DNA of 64,000 nt from Datisca glomerata. Lineage: Eukaryota; Streptophyta; Magnoliopsida; Cucurbitales; Datiscaceae. Shown here piece after piece: positions 46,625-59,591 of the stretch. The first letter of the stretch is position 1. Every line of letters begins with the position of its first letter. The stretch lies in assembly GCA_003255025.1 (NCBI GenBank), contig QANY01007421.1, positions 1,054,001 through 1,118,000 on the forward strand, read 5' to 3'. A program made the position numbers and the translations under genes. The notes beneath the pieces are model-generated. The model ran no database searches. It was given only the letters and a program-made list of their open reading frames with translations, and was not told the origin of the DNA.

Positions 46625-48433
46625 TGTTGGGAGTAGTGCGCTCAAAACATGTATAAAGATATTTTAATTTGAACTTAATAAAAATACAATTTTCTTATAA
46701 TTGTCTTTTCTGGATTATTATTGAATAATTTGTATAAATATATAAAAATTCTATATTCATTCATGAGACTATGATCTTATATTAGTACAAGAGGATTAAG
46801 ATAACATGCAATGAATAAAATAGCCCGCAACATATTAAAGTATGGAATCTTTAATGAATGGTTACTAATAGGGTTCACTAAGTATTTTAAATGCATGTGA
46901 TTTAGATCTGGATAAGTGATGTGGAAAGACATCTTAGTGAATGTACTTTATATAATTAGATTATATATGACATGACCGATGTGGATTAATATTTTTATTA
47001 ACTTACCGTTTATCAAAAAGATTTAATACATATCAATCAGATAATCATATATGGATAAGTCTAAATCCTGAGTAGTGATGAACTCCTATACATGTCTTTG
47101 TATCTGTTGATTTACTCATTAAGGTTTGTTTATAAAACAGACTAGTGACTTTTGTTTTAGAAATTCCGTGATATGAATGGATGAGAACATGATCTTACAA
47201 GATTTAGAATCCAAGTTTTCCTAATGGATCGTATATTAGTTCTCTTAAGTGTAATTCTAGAACAGAATGGTTATTGAGCTCAGATTTATAATACGATTAT
47301 ATATTGACCATTCACTAGTGAATTAATGGTACTAAAAGATCAAGAGATAATTAGAAGAGTAAAATGGCTTATTGGAATTTTCAGAAACTACAATTTAATA
47401 ATTATATAAATTAATTTTGTATTAATCGGTAAATGAGACAATATATTTGATTTATGAAAATATATAATATTAAATTAATATAAGATAATAATTTGAATTT
47501 TGAATCGATTGATTGGTTAATTTTAAATTAACTGATAATTTGATTTTTAGGATTTTATCAGATAAATTAATTTTGAATTAACTGATATTTATGATTATAT
47601 GAGATAATGCATAAATATTTATCTGATTAAAATAATAAATTTTAAATTTGCAAATTACCACGTGACATTTTGGAATGTCACACGTCAATCACTAATTTTG
47701 AATCACCGATTGAAGAACACACAACAGTGCCTCATGGCACTGCGGTAGTGCACGACACACTATAGTGCCACAAGACATTATAGTGTTACGCTAAACTACA
47801 GTGGGTCCCACTGTAGTATGACGTAGTCTGTTGTAGGTCCACTACAGTATGGCGCAGACTGCACTGGGTCCTATTGCAGTATTAAATTTCTAATTATTTG
47901 TTATTTTTAAAACCTTAAATCTAAGGAGACTTATCCTATAATATATATATATAATATTCTATTGGCCTCCTAAGAGATAACACAAGCATCTGATCGATTA
48001 ATTGTTAATCGGAGCTTTGTGAATTCTCTAATTATCTCTTAGATCTCTGTCTCAAAAAAGTCATTCTCAAAATCTTTAGATCTCACGTGTTGAGTACATC
48101 TAGAGACAGAAAAGTGTTCTTGATTTATTCTACGTGCCCACACACATCCTAGTTTGTTCGAGGATTAGTTCGAAGATCTTGGTGTGGATCTCACAGTCCG
48201 TTGTTCGTAGAATCTCAAGTTCGTTGTTGTCAATGACACTTGATAGATTACAATAGGAATAATTCTTTTCTTTATATGTCTATGAATTAATATATAGATA
48301 TATGATGGATCTGATAAGAAAAATTGTTTTCACTAAATTTTTTTTTTGGAACTTATGGCTTTTCAATTGTTTTTCTTATCGATAAATTTTTTTAATACAA
48401 AACACCTCTGTTGCGTTCGCAGCGATTCCAACA
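46625..48433 (+). mobile_element. Complete 5' LTR of family A copia
   Basis: Starts TGTTGGGAGTAGTGCGCTCA and ends GCAGCGATTCCAACA, 1809 bp. The end is followed by one base and the primer site. It is the reference for the other four family A LTR pieces (6844-7505, 10864-12690, 37769-38795, 43271-44505). It carries ACGTG-type boxes near 47660 and a block of CACTACAGT-like half-palindromes at 47720-47880. Confidence 0.92.
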
Positions 48434-48434
48434 A

Positions 48435-48447
48435 TTGGTATCAGAGT
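48435..48447 (+). other. Primer binding site, family A
   Basis: TTGGTATCAGAGT immediately follows the LTR end CCAACA. It matches the initiator-Met tRNA primer site of plant copia elements with one change at the end. Confidence 0.92.
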
Positions 48448-50322
48448 GATCTTTATATATGCATACGTTAAATGTCGTGAGGGTTTTCTTGCATTATTCT
48501 ATATATATTTGATATGTATGGATGAATGGATGGTTATGTTTTTTGAATGTATGGTTAATGATGAATTGTTAATTATATGGTGACTTTTGGGTTTAGGCTT
48601 TGTTCTTAGTTTTCTTTAGACCATGTGTAAGTCGTTGGGGGCATATGAATTTTTATAATTTTATTTGGAATATTATGTTGTAAAATTTCGATCGCGAGAG
48701 AAGACGAAGAACATATAGAATGAACAAGGAGAAGAAAAAGGAGAAGGAACTCTGTAATGAAGTTCTGACGCCGGTGCTGGTAAGAGTGTTGCCAGCATTG
48801 GCGCCGCCAGAATTTTCGGCGGCAGTATTACCTTCGGGAAAGTCGGCGACATCAACGCCGCCGGCAATGGTGCCACCGGTGGTGACCGGGCATAAGGTGG
48901 CAGTGGTGGGACTGTCCCACTGCCATGGTACAGGGTACAATGCCGTAATACCGTGTTGACCTTTACCTGTAATATTTCGCGATAACCTTAATCATATATT
49001 TTATCTTTTGATTTTTAAAAGGATAGTTATCCATTTTAATTTTTCTTTAGGAAAATTAAAATTAATTAATTGATTGAGTTTGACCCAAGTTTGATGAGTC
49101 ATCCAATTATTTTTTTACTATCAAATTTAATTAATTTTAAAGGATAATTAATGAGATTTTTTAATTAGGAAAATAATTTATCCTAATTAAAAGGGTTTTG
49201 ATCAAAAACTTGAAGATTATGAAGAAGGACTGATGGAGAATGATCTATTTTGGAAATATGTATTCTTGAAGTCCGCTTTACAATTAATTCTATTTTTTCA
49301 AAGGTTACAAATTTAGAAATATTCAATAGTCACTCGGTTCATCATTTGTTTATTTATTTATCTATTATATTTATTTAAATAAATATTTATTGATTTGATT
49401 AATAACATGACCATGCATTATTTGATCACATGTCATACATAAAATCCCACACAATTTTATTTAATCATACATCTCATTTATAGAAACATGTTTTATTACG
49501 ATTTTCCTAATGTGTTTATTTGGATTGCTATGCGAAATCAATTGCATGTAAACTACTAAGTTTTAATTAGTTAAACTTAGTAATCACACTACTATAAAGC
49601 CATGTGTTTAGTTAGGCCTAGGATAACCGACATTAATTAAAAGTGTTTTATCAAAGTTCGATGAATGTAGTTGGCTAATTATTCTAAGTTCGTAGTCTTA
49701 GGTTCTTTGGAAGATTAAATGAACTTAGGTCAATTAGATTTGATTAATAAGTATTTTTACATCAATACAGTTATTGTAACTAGTAATTAATTTAAAATTA
49801 ATTGATTTGTTAATTAGAAACACTTTACTACAAAGTAGTGAGTGAGAGAAGGTTGACATGTCAATGTGACTTATGGTCTCCATTATTAATACCTCTCGAG
49901 ACGTATTTTAGACTTATGGCTAAGTGATGTATTTTAGACTTGACCGACCTTAAGGCGATATTTTCTAAATTAAGTCATGGATTTTGGAATAATGGGTAAC
50001 ACTCACAAAGTCACAATTAAGCTTTGAGTGGATAATTGTGACTTGACCAAATAAATGATATGTTATTATTAAAAGAAAAAATGTGTGATATTTTAAGTTT
50101 TAACTAATAAGGATGAGAATGTCTCATAGACAGTTTTAAATTGATATGACCAACCTTAAGGTGGCACATTAATTGTTGGCTAGTCTTATCGTGGATTAGT
50201 AATTGTTAATTTTACATGTTTGACATGTTGCATCCATGCATCACATTTACTTTCTGATTTTTTTTTATATTTATTTCAATTATATTGAAGATGTATGTTT
50301 TTATTTCTTTTCAATTATTATT
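48448..50322 (+). mobile_element. Leader of family A copia
   Basis: About 1.9 kb without a gene. It includes a GC-rich block at 48768-48955, made of GCCGGCAA-like triplets, which yields overlapping spurious frames on both strands. The part 49150-50150 is shared with 39130-40153. Confidence 0.8.
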
Positions 50323-51357
50323 ATGTCTCCCGTAGGTAACCGTCTTATCACTTTACTTGTACTAAAAAAATTGAATGGTGATAATATCATAAGATGAAAA
50401 TTGAAATTGAATTTGATGCTTATATGTGAGAACCACAAATTTTTTCTTATTGAAAAATGTCCTAAGCAGTCCGCTGCCAATGCCCCTAAAAACATTAAGG
50501 ACAAGTTTGATGTTTGGATTTAGTCCAACCACAAAACTAAGTACTACATGCTTGTGAGCATGAATGATGTTCTCAGAACAAAGCATGAAAGCATGAAAAT
50601 TGCTTATGAGATTATGGAATCTCTACAGGCGATGTTTGGGCAGGAATTTGATCAAAGTCGTCATGAAGCTACTAGGAGCTACATGAAAACTAAGATGAAT
50701 AAATGTACTTTTGTGTGAGAGGATTTTATGAACATAATCAATATAATGCATGAGGCTGAAATACATAGGGCTACCATTGATGAGCGAACTCAAGTCAACA
50801 TTATACTTGAATTGCTCACACTTACTTTTTCTGCGTTCACTATCAACTATGTTATGAACAAGTTACAATTCAACATGACCTGATTGTTGAATGAACTGTA
50901 GACTTTTGAGTCACTCAATAAGAGTATGACCAAAGGGGGTGAGACAAATATTGCTCAGCAAAAACTTTCTTCCACTATTGTTAATGGTAACAAAAGGAAG
51001 AAGAACAATGGTAAGGGCAAGAGTAAGAATAAGAAAGGAAACAGAGCCAAGACGTCACCCAAGGCTAAAAAGAACAAGAACGACAACAAACCCAAAGGAA
51101 AATTTTTCCATTGTGGGATTGAAGGTCACTAGAAGAGAAACTGTAACAAGTATCTCTCCAAGCTGAAAAAGAAAGATAAATATAATTTACTTGTACTTGA
51201 AGCTTGTTTAGTGGAATATCATTTGTCATCCTGGATTATAGATTCAGGGGCCACTAACCATACATGTTCTTCTTTGTAAATGCTTGATTCGTTAACGGAG
51301 CTTCCTGATGGTGATAATGAGAGTTGGCAGTGGTGCACTCGTATCAGCAAAAGCATT
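50323..51357 (+). pseudogene. Family A copia gag and protease start, with nonsense mutations
   Basis: The start at 50323 gives the same UBN2-type gag as the frame at 42200-42607, but with stops. The W of RWKL is TGA, the Q of WIQS is TAG, the R of VREH is TGA, and the W in the zinc knuckle is TAG. The Lys-rich linker is open at 50926-51132, the knuckle FHCGIEGH follows at about 51105-51150, and the protease motif DSGATNHTC lies at 51241-51270 with its catalytic triad intact. At 51357 the sequence jumps within ALVSAKALW to a second piece of gag. Confidence 0.85.
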
Positions 51358-51475
51358 GTGGACAAATTTGATGCTTGGATTCAATCAAAAAATAAAGCTA
51401 AATGATACATGCTTGTGATCACGTTCTAAAAAACAAAGCATGAGAGCATGGAAACTGCCTATGAGATTAGTCGGC
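51358..51475 (+). mobile_element. Misplaced gag fragment of family A
   Basis: DKFDAWIQSKNKAK and KTKHESMETAYEI repeat gag sequence that belongs about 850 bp upstream (compare 50500-50620). The fragment follows protease sequence directly and ends where the minus-strand family B element begins. Confidence 0.75.
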
Positions 51476-54400
51476 ATCTGGAATGACTTCTAGAGTCTTT
51501 AAAAACTTTCTAAGTTAAACAACCTCCTTTGTAACTTTCTAAGCCATATACTCAGCTTCCATGTTAGAATCAGCAATGTAAGATTGCTTGATATTTCTCC
51601 ATATCACTGCTCCACCATTCATGATGAACACCGGTCTTGAAGTGGACATCCTAGAATCCTTGTCTGCCTGAAAATCGAAATCGGTATAACCCGTCATATT
51701 CAGGTTAGTACCTGAATACACAAGCATGTAGTTCATCGTTCTCCTAAGATACTTGTGGATATACTTGATAGCATTCCAATGCTGGAGTCCAGAATTAGAT
51801 TGGAAACGACTCACCACACCCACGGCGTAGCAAATATCTGGCCTAGTGCAAAGGATTGCATATATGAGACTTCCTATAGTTGAGACATAGGGGATCTTTC
51901 TCATGTCTTCCTCTTCTTGAGGAGTCTTAGGAGACTGCTCCTTGTAGAGACTGACTCAATGTCTAAAAGGAAGATATCCCTTCTTGGAGCCTTATATACT
52001 TAAATGATCCATCACCTTATCAATATAAGATGTTTAGGAAAGTTTCAATTGGTTGTTCNATAGATTGGAAATGACTCACCACACCCACGGCGTAGCAAAT
52101 ATCTGGCCTAGTGCAAAGGATTGCATACATGAGATTTCCTACGGTTGAGACATAGGGGATCTTTCTCATGTCTTCCTCTTCTTGAGGAGTCTTAGGAGAC
52201 TGCTCCTTGTAGAGAGTGACTCAATGTCTAAAAGGAAGATATCGCTTCTTGGAGCCTTATATACTTAAATGATCCATCACCTTATCAATATAAGATGCTT
52301 AGGAAAGTTTCAATTGGTTGTTCATCCGATCTCAAAAAATATGAATACCTAGGACAAATGCAGCTTCTCTAAGATCATTCATATCAAATTACTTTGCAAG
52401 CCAGATCTTGACATCAGATAATTTTCCTATATCATTTCCAATGAGTAGAATATCGTCAATGTACAAAACCAAAAAAACCATCTTCTCTTCGTGTATCAAC
52501 TTATACATACAGGGTTCATCCACTAACTGCTTGAAACTATAGTTCCTGACAGTTTTGTTGAATCTGATATTCCACAAATAGGACGCTTGCTTAATTCCAT
52601 AAATGGACTTCACAATCATTTCTCCATGAACTCGTCTGGTTGAGCCATATAAATACACTATTCAATATTATCATTCAGAAAAGCAGTCTTGACGTCCAAC
52701 TGCCAGATTTAATATTTAAGGGCAGCGACAATGGACATTAAGATTCAGATGGATTTAAGCATGGCTACCATGTGAGAACGTATCCTCATAGTCAATACAT
52801 TGCTTTTGGGTGTAGCCCTTGGGTACAAGTCTACCTTTGAATGTCTCGACATTCCCATACAGACCTCTCTTTTACCCCTTCAGAAGGATCTACAAGCTTT
52901 CAAATTTCGTTCAAGTACATCGATTATATCTCGATGTTCATGGCGTTTGGTCATAGGTTTGCTTCAGGACCAGCCATGGCCTGCAAGTAGGAAACAGGCT
53001 CATCATGATTCTCATATGAAACTACAGTTAAGGCATCTCCATAAGACATGTACCTGTCAAGTTGTCTCATAACCTTTCCACTACGTCGATGCTCTGGCTC
53101 CAATTATGGTTCTTCCATTATTGAATCGGGAATAATTTCTGATTGGGGAGTAGGTGTCCTCCCACTCAATAATTTCTCTAGCACACGTGTGCTTCTCGGC
53201 TTCACACTTATTATGTAGTCCTCTTCAAGAAACTGCACATTTATTCTCATGAATGTTTTCTTGTTGGTTAAACTATAAAAGACGTATCCCTTCGTTCCCT
53301 TGGGATATCCTACAAACCTACATAATTTTGATCGACTGTCCAACTTGCCTGTCTTCGGGCTCACTACATGTGCTGGGCATCCCCATATCCTAAGGTGGCT
53401 TACGGATGACTTTCGTCCACTCCATCTTTCATATGGTGTACTAGACACCGTCTTTGACAAAACCTGTTTCAGAATATATGTCATTTTTTCTGAGGCATAT
53501 CCCTAGAATGAATCTGGGAGGGATGAGTAACTCATCATAGATCTAACCACATCCAACAGAGTTCGATTCCTTCTCTCTAACACACCATTCTATTCTGGAG
53601 TGCTAGGTTCTATAAGCTGAGAAAGATTACATTTTTTCCTAAAGAAAGTCTTCGAACTCTCCTAGCAAGTACTCATGATCAAATTTTAGTATTTTAATTT
53701 ATTTCTCTAATTATTTCTCAACTATAGCCTTGTACTCTTTGAACTTTTCAAAGGCTTCATACTTTTGGCGGAATAGATAAACATGTCCAAAACGTGAGTA
53801 GTCATATGTGAAGGTTACAAAATCATCATAATCTCCTCTTGCTTAGATATTCAACGGCCCACAACATCACTATGTACGAGTTCGAGGCATTGAGTAGTTC
53901 TTTCACCCTTGCTAAAAAAGGGTTTCTTTGTCATTTTACCTTTTATGCAGTATTCGCATGTGGGTAGTAATCTCACACTTAAAGTTTCCAATGGATCATC
54001 CTTGGTATGCTTTTTTAATCCTGTCTAGGCTAATGTTACCAAGACGCAAGTGCCACTAGTACTTTAGATTGATTGAGTCAAAACTCACCATTTTACTATC
54101 TCTTTGTAATTCAGTATTTACTTTAGTATCACATATCATTGAATCTTTTGGTTTTACATAGAATAAGTTGTTTATCATGAGTGAAGTAGTAATTAAACAT
54201 TCATTTCTAAAAATATCAATATCATTATATATGAAATTCATAGAAAAGTATTGCTCAATTAAACTAACTACTAAAATAAATTTTTTCCTAAAAACAGGAT
54301 ATAATAAACATCACAAAAAATAAAATAACTATTCTCAAATAATAATTTAATCGCTCCAATTGATACTGCTGATACTAGTGCTCCATTCCCCCAACAAAAA

Positions 54401-54905
54401 CTGAACTCACCCTCGTTAAGTCTTCTGCTTTCCCTGAACCCCTATAGGGAACAACAATTATAGTTAGTGGCTACAGAGTGCACAATCCACAAAAAATAGA
54501 GTCAGCCGCATAACAGACTTTGGTAACAAGTAATGTAGTTTTGGATTTCAACTCATTGAGATAATCTTGGCAGTTGCGTTTCCAATGGTCAGCAATTTCA
54601 CAATGATAATACTTATCTTTTGACTTGCCCACTTATGCAGTGCCCTTGTCTTTCGCCGCTTTTTTCGCATTCGTAGCTTTCTTCGGACCTCTCTTGTGTT
54701 TCTTTTTGGGACCAGACATGGAATGCTTACTTTTAGTAATGTTTTCTTCTTCATTCTTCCTCTTGCCCTTCAGAAATAGGGTCTCAACAGCTTACAACTC
54801 CTTCACAAGTTCCAAAAGAGAGTACCTTAACTTGTTCATCGAATAATTAAGTTTGAAGTTCTCAAAAGTGTCTGGCAGGGTCTCGAGGATCATATCAACT
54901 TATGT
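51476..54905 (-). pseudogene. Family B copia gag-pol remnant, second copy
   Basis: From right to left: gag C-part from 54905 with a Lys-rich linker and zinc knuckle at about 54560-54610, in which the first Cys is Tyr (YYHCEIADHWKRNC); protease region at 54340-54500; integrase zinc-finger region at 53880-54240; integrase C-part at 53104-53484 (YERWSGRKSS, RFVGYPKGTKGY, FLEEDY); reverse transcriptase with an intact YIDD at 52389-52658 (VLYIDDILLIGND); and connection/RNase H at 51539-51904 (RPDICYAVGVVSRF, YTDFDFQADKDS). It is the same family as the element at 6844-17244. No LTR is attached at either end. Part of the connection domain appears twice around an N at 52059. Confidence 0.88.
51797..52323. 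repeat. 262-bp direct duplication around a single N
   Basis: 51797-52058 and 52062-52323 are the same segment with only a handful of base differences, separated by an N at 52059 and two bases. The joint lies in coding sequence of the copia connection domain and has no transposon logic. Confidence 0.92.
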
Positions 54906-55270
54906 AACGTCTAATTCCCGATGGTTAAATATGCTTGAAATTTTACATGGTCTTTTTACCACCCAACCCATTAAATGTCATTTATTTTATTTTCATTTTT
55001 ATGATATACGACATACCTAATGGGACATTCAAAAATAAATTTCTTTCACTTTTTATTTATTTATTCATTTCTTTAATATAATTTAGATAGCATTTGACTG
55101 AATTTGGTAACCATTTTAATAATGGGTGTTGTGGGGTGTTAATACCTCCCTCATACACAAATGACTCTCGAGCCAACTTTGAGTTTTTGTAGACCAAAAT
55201 ATTTACTTTTTTAAATTGGGTGACCAATCACGTCCTAAAATGATTGGTAGCGACTCCGCTTCGCATGCAC
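54906..55270 (+). mobile_element. Possible gypsy-type LTR end and primer site
   Basis: A TGTAACGTCTAATTCCC start near 54904 and a later GGGGTGTTAATACCTCCCTC block, ending with GGTAGCGACTCCGC at about 55247. The last part resembles the TGGCGACTCC primer site used by Tat/Ogre-type gypsy elements, preceded by an LTR end. No coding region of such an element follows, so this is tentative. Confidence 0.35.
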
Positions 55271-55870
55271 ACTGCAACATAACAACTAGGTCTATGTGCG
55301 ACTTTATAAAAAAATTGGGGTGGGGGGGATAGAGTGCTTATTAATTACGTCAAAAGGTGATTTTTATATGCATGTTTACTCATTCGGATAGGGTTGAAAT
55401 TTTTTAATAAAGTTGAACACATTGGATAATTCAGTTTCAAATCTCAAGCAAGAATTACAAATACTATAGACTTGTGCTATTATCTTCATTATATATTCTT
55501 GATGTTACATGGAATAACATGCATTTATGTATTGATGCGTCCGCTTATTGATAAATAACTTATAGAACTCAACCATCACAAAACTCAACGTAGAGCCAGA
55601 AATTTAATGATAGAATCTAATTTAGGTTGTTTTATGATTTATTCATCTGAAGTGAAAAATCCATGTATTTACGGTTGAATCATCTAATGAAGTTAAATTC
55701 CACTATGATAATTGAATAAAGCCAATTCTATGGTTGTTAGATTGATTGGTGTTTGATGATTAAGTCTCATTTTATGGGTAGTAAGAAACAATTGAAGGTC
55801 ATTACCTTTTAAGAGCTAATGAAATGTAATTATGATGGTGTTGGTTCAGTGACTAAGAAATCATGTAGAA
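55271..55870. other. Unassigned AT-rich sequence
   Basis: Contains a G-run (GGGGTGGGGGGG at about 55317-55328). No gene recognised. Confidence 0.4.
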
Positions 55871-57450
55871 GAAATATTAGGGTGCGTTCAAAATTTGTGG
55901 AGCGATACTGCTTGGATGGATACAATTCCTATTTTATTGGAGTTCTCATGGATGTTAATCATTTCACATTCATGCTTATTGTTTTCTATGGATTCTAATA
56001 TACATGGAGATCAACGTGTTTACTTCAAAAAAATGCCTTTATGGTGTATTTCTAAAAATATTAGAAGTTTGATCGTGTTAGAGAGAAAAATAAGAAAATA
56101 AAGTTGGAGGCTAGTCAAGCTTGGACTCTTTTAAATCTTATGCATACTGAAGTGCATACCCTCTTTCACATTGATATTCGAGGTGGACATAGATACTTTA
56201 TTAGTTTTATCCATGAAAGTCTTGGTGTTTTATTAAAGTTGAGGTCGAGAATCAATTATATTGAAAGATAATAGCTATAAAGCATTGAAGGTGAAGAGTA
56301 TAAAAAAGAATGACATTAAAGGTGTTAATCATGGCCATTGAGTCATGGACAATATATAAGTTTGATTTTAGAAATTTCTATATGGAGATATCTTGATTGA
56401 TCAAAGATTTGTACTTCAGATATGATGACTTGACTTTTCTACTGTACATTTTTAATTTAAATGACGTCGAGATAGATCAAATAGTTTGGGATTCTATTGT
56501 CCTCAAGACACGTTGCGATTATCGAGGCTTCTCATATAATTTTTCTCAAGATGTTATGATTCGGTGGGAGTTTAGATCATAATAGACTTTTTGTTCTTAT
56601 AATAGTAACTTCCAACACTTTATACTAACAAATTTCATATATTTCGATTACTTTGAAGTGTATACTAGTGAGCTCAGTTTAACTTAGCATGAAGATCTTC
56701 TATTTCTTGACGTTGTTATAAGTCAAAGATTTGCAAATTCGATACTAAGAAATGTTGTGCGTACGTGGATACTAAATATATATGAGATTTTGTTGAATTA
56801 TCAAAAGGACACATAGTAACTGAATGCTAATATGGTCTTAAAACAAGAGGGATTTTCAAGTGGCTAAATGTCTTAAGCAGAAGTCCAGTGGTGGTTCTTC
56901 AAAGATTTATTCACCAGTGTCGGTAAGTGGATCATTAAAGATTATTCTTATCATAGTTGAACTTGACTTGCATTAAAAGAAAGAGAAGATAACTTATTTA
57001 CATGATGATCTTGACAAAGAGATTACATGGTTCAACTAAAAGAATTTTCATTCAAAGACAAGAAAATTTATGGCTAACACAAGCTTCAGACATTGGTATA
57101 TAAATTTGATCAGGTGGTCACTAGCTACGAATATAAAAAAATGTAGTAATACCAATCAGTTTAAGATTTTTTATTTTATATGTGGATGATATTATGCTGG
57201 ACTGAAATGATATGTTTCGTACACGATACCAATAATCTCCTATCAAAGGATTTTGATAGGGATGGTATGAATATATATTCATGGTATGAAGATTTATCAA
57301 AATCATACAAGTGATGCACTCAATTTATCCCAGACACAATCTATGGAGGAGTTAAAGACCTTCAATATGGTGAATTATCAGCTTGTTGAACTTTAAATTG
57401 CAGAAGTGGGTACATTTTTGTTCTGAAATCAATGCCCTAAAACAAGAGTA
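55871..57450 (+). pseudogene. Highly decayed copia integrase and reverse transcriptase
   Basis: Scattered but ordered matches to a copia polyprotein. GGHRYFISFIHE (integrase core) lies at about 56180-56220. A reverse-transcriptase block reading YLHDDLDKEI lies near 56995-57030, RHWYINL near 57085-57110, and FILYVDDIMLD with the YVDD catalytic motif at about 57170-57205. Stops and frame changes separate all of them. Sequence between the blocks is not recognisable. It is more decayed than families A, B and D and does not belong clearly to any of them, so it is probably the oldest element in the window. Confidence 0.6.
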
Positions 57451-58276
57451 ACAAAACACAAATTTATTCTAAAAAATATGCATCTATAGTTGGTAGCTTG
57501 ATGTAGTTATGACATGTTTTGTTTCTGTATAATTATATGGTTGAAAGCCTTTTTAACAAAGTTTAGGCTTATCTAAAACCATCGAAGAAAGTAAGCACAT
57601 TTAGTGGAATGAATTCATGTATAATTTTGGATAATCTATAACTTAGAAATGATTGTAGACTACACTGGTTTGCAAGTAGCATAAGTTCGATTTCTAGTTA
57701 CATCTTCCTACTTGATCAAAGCTTAAGTCATGTAAAAACTCTTAACAATATATTATAAAACATTCTTAAATGCATACAAAGTTGTTAATTTACTATGAAT
57801 GAAGCAATCATGAGTTGCTTGAGGAATTTTATTGCAGATCAAAAAATCTTTTAGATGGATTTATAAGATTTAAGCATTACTCCATAAAAAAAATTGTTAA
57901 AAGGTATGTGAAGAATGAGAGTATGACTAACCATGGTATATCAATATCAAGTGTATTTTTTCTATCTTATAAAATGACACCATTCTAAAGTGTTCTTTAA
58001 GAACATGTGATCTAGAATGGTCTTCATAAACTATTATATCATTTTTTTACACTTTTCTAATTTTTGTATCATAATGCAGTTGATTCTCGTTTATAGTATA
58101 TGATTATTACTTGTTCATATCAATAAAGGTATGATGTTTCAGCGACTTAGGCTAGATATGAGATTGGTTCCATATCGGCAACCGTCACTCTAGACAGGTG
58201 ATTGACAGTTTATTGTAATATTCTAAGTGACATATAATGTTGCATGAACCAAGATAACAGTGAAAGTGTAATTTTT
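57451..58276. other. AT-rich sequence, perhaps the tail of the decayed copia
   Basis: A run of Lys/Leu-rich broken frames may be RNase H debris. Nothing can be assigned. Confidence 0.4.
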
Positions 58277-58751
58277 GATCAAGTGCAATTAATATGCTCA
58301 TATTATGCAATAAAACCACACTGTATTTTCTCGAATTCTAGATGGAACTAATTTTGTAACTATAAAATTGTCTAGACTAATACGTAACCAGTCAAAGCAT
58401 TCATTATCCAATATTGAGGAAGTCCTTGGATAAGGGTGTTTCTTGCAGTTTTAATTCAACTATTTGATAATTATGGTTTCAAAATAAAAGAGTGGCGACT
58501 GGGCATTATTATGNGATCAAGTGCAATTAATATGCTCATATTATGCAATAAAACCACACTGTATTTTCTCGAATTCTAGATGGAATTAATTTTGTAACTA
58601 TAAAATTGTCTAGACTAATATGTAACCAGTCAAAGCATTCATTATCCAATATTGAGGAAGTCCTTGGATAAGGGTGTTTCTTGCAGTTTTAATTCAACTA
58701 TTTGATAATTATGGTTTCAAAATAAAAGAGTGGCGACTGGGCATTATTATG
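58277..58751. repeat. 237-bp direct duplication around a single N
   Basis: 58277-58513 and 58515-58751 agree except for two base changes (GGAACTAA/GGAATTAA and AATACGT/AATATGT). A single N at 58514 is the only thing between them. This is the pattern of two overlapping contigs placed side by side. Confidence 0.95.
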
Positions 58752-59591
58752 GTTGTGTAATTCAATATGTCATGTTTTTGAAGTGCATGGAAAAAGTGAA
58801 AGATTGTTGAAAAATTTTCATTTTAGATAAAACAAATTTTACTATTTTGTGGTCCGTGAATTAATTTTTCTTCTAATTGCGATTCCAATGTAATTATCAT
58901 TATTAGATGGATTAGATTGTATATATCAATGTGATCTTATTTGATATAAATAATCATCGTTAGATCGTGATTTCTAACTTATGAGATTTAATTTCAACTG
59001 TTGATATCTAATTCTCGATAGTGAGAAGAGAAAATTCTCATGTTAAATTGAAGAGAAGTTATCCCGTGAGATTAGAATATTTCAACCTCTTGCAGTTTCC
59101 TATCACATTATTTCAATGTAAGAGGGGTTAGTGCTCTCAAGAATTTTTTTACAGAGAAACTGAAAGTATTCCCAATTGAACCATTATGCATAGAGTATTA
59201 AGGTATTCTAATATAAATCAGTTATCACGTATGCATGATTTAATTTAATTTAATTTAATTGTGTATGATTTCTATGGGATGTTCTTTCAATATATCCAAC
59301 AATAAAAATTTAAGTTAGTGTATAATTCTTTAAATAATATTTTGTATGCAACCAATTATTTTAAGTTGTTTCACTAAAAATTTTAGTGTAAAATTCTTTA
59401 AATAACAGATATTAGAATAATTTAAAGAATAAAATACTTTTATTTTAGTAGCTTGACTTTATTGAATATAAGAGCGGAAGAACTATGATGATCAAATAAT
59501 TTTATTCATGAAATCGTATAAAAAAACTGATAGGTAAACGAATAAGATTGATTAGAAAACAAATCTTAAGAAGTACAAAATACATACTAAA
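58752..59591. other. AT-rich sequence
   Basis: Includes a short (TTTAA)n run at 59240-59260. No gene recognised. Confidence 0.5.

Noticed and set aside
48653..48959. Overlapping Ala/Pro/Val-rich frames on both strands
   Set aside because: By-products of a short GC-rich block in the family A leader; no frame is preferred.
55895..56582. Independent small genes at 55895-56101 and 56397-56582
   Set aside because: They lie within the ordered but broken matches to copia integrase and show no features of their own.
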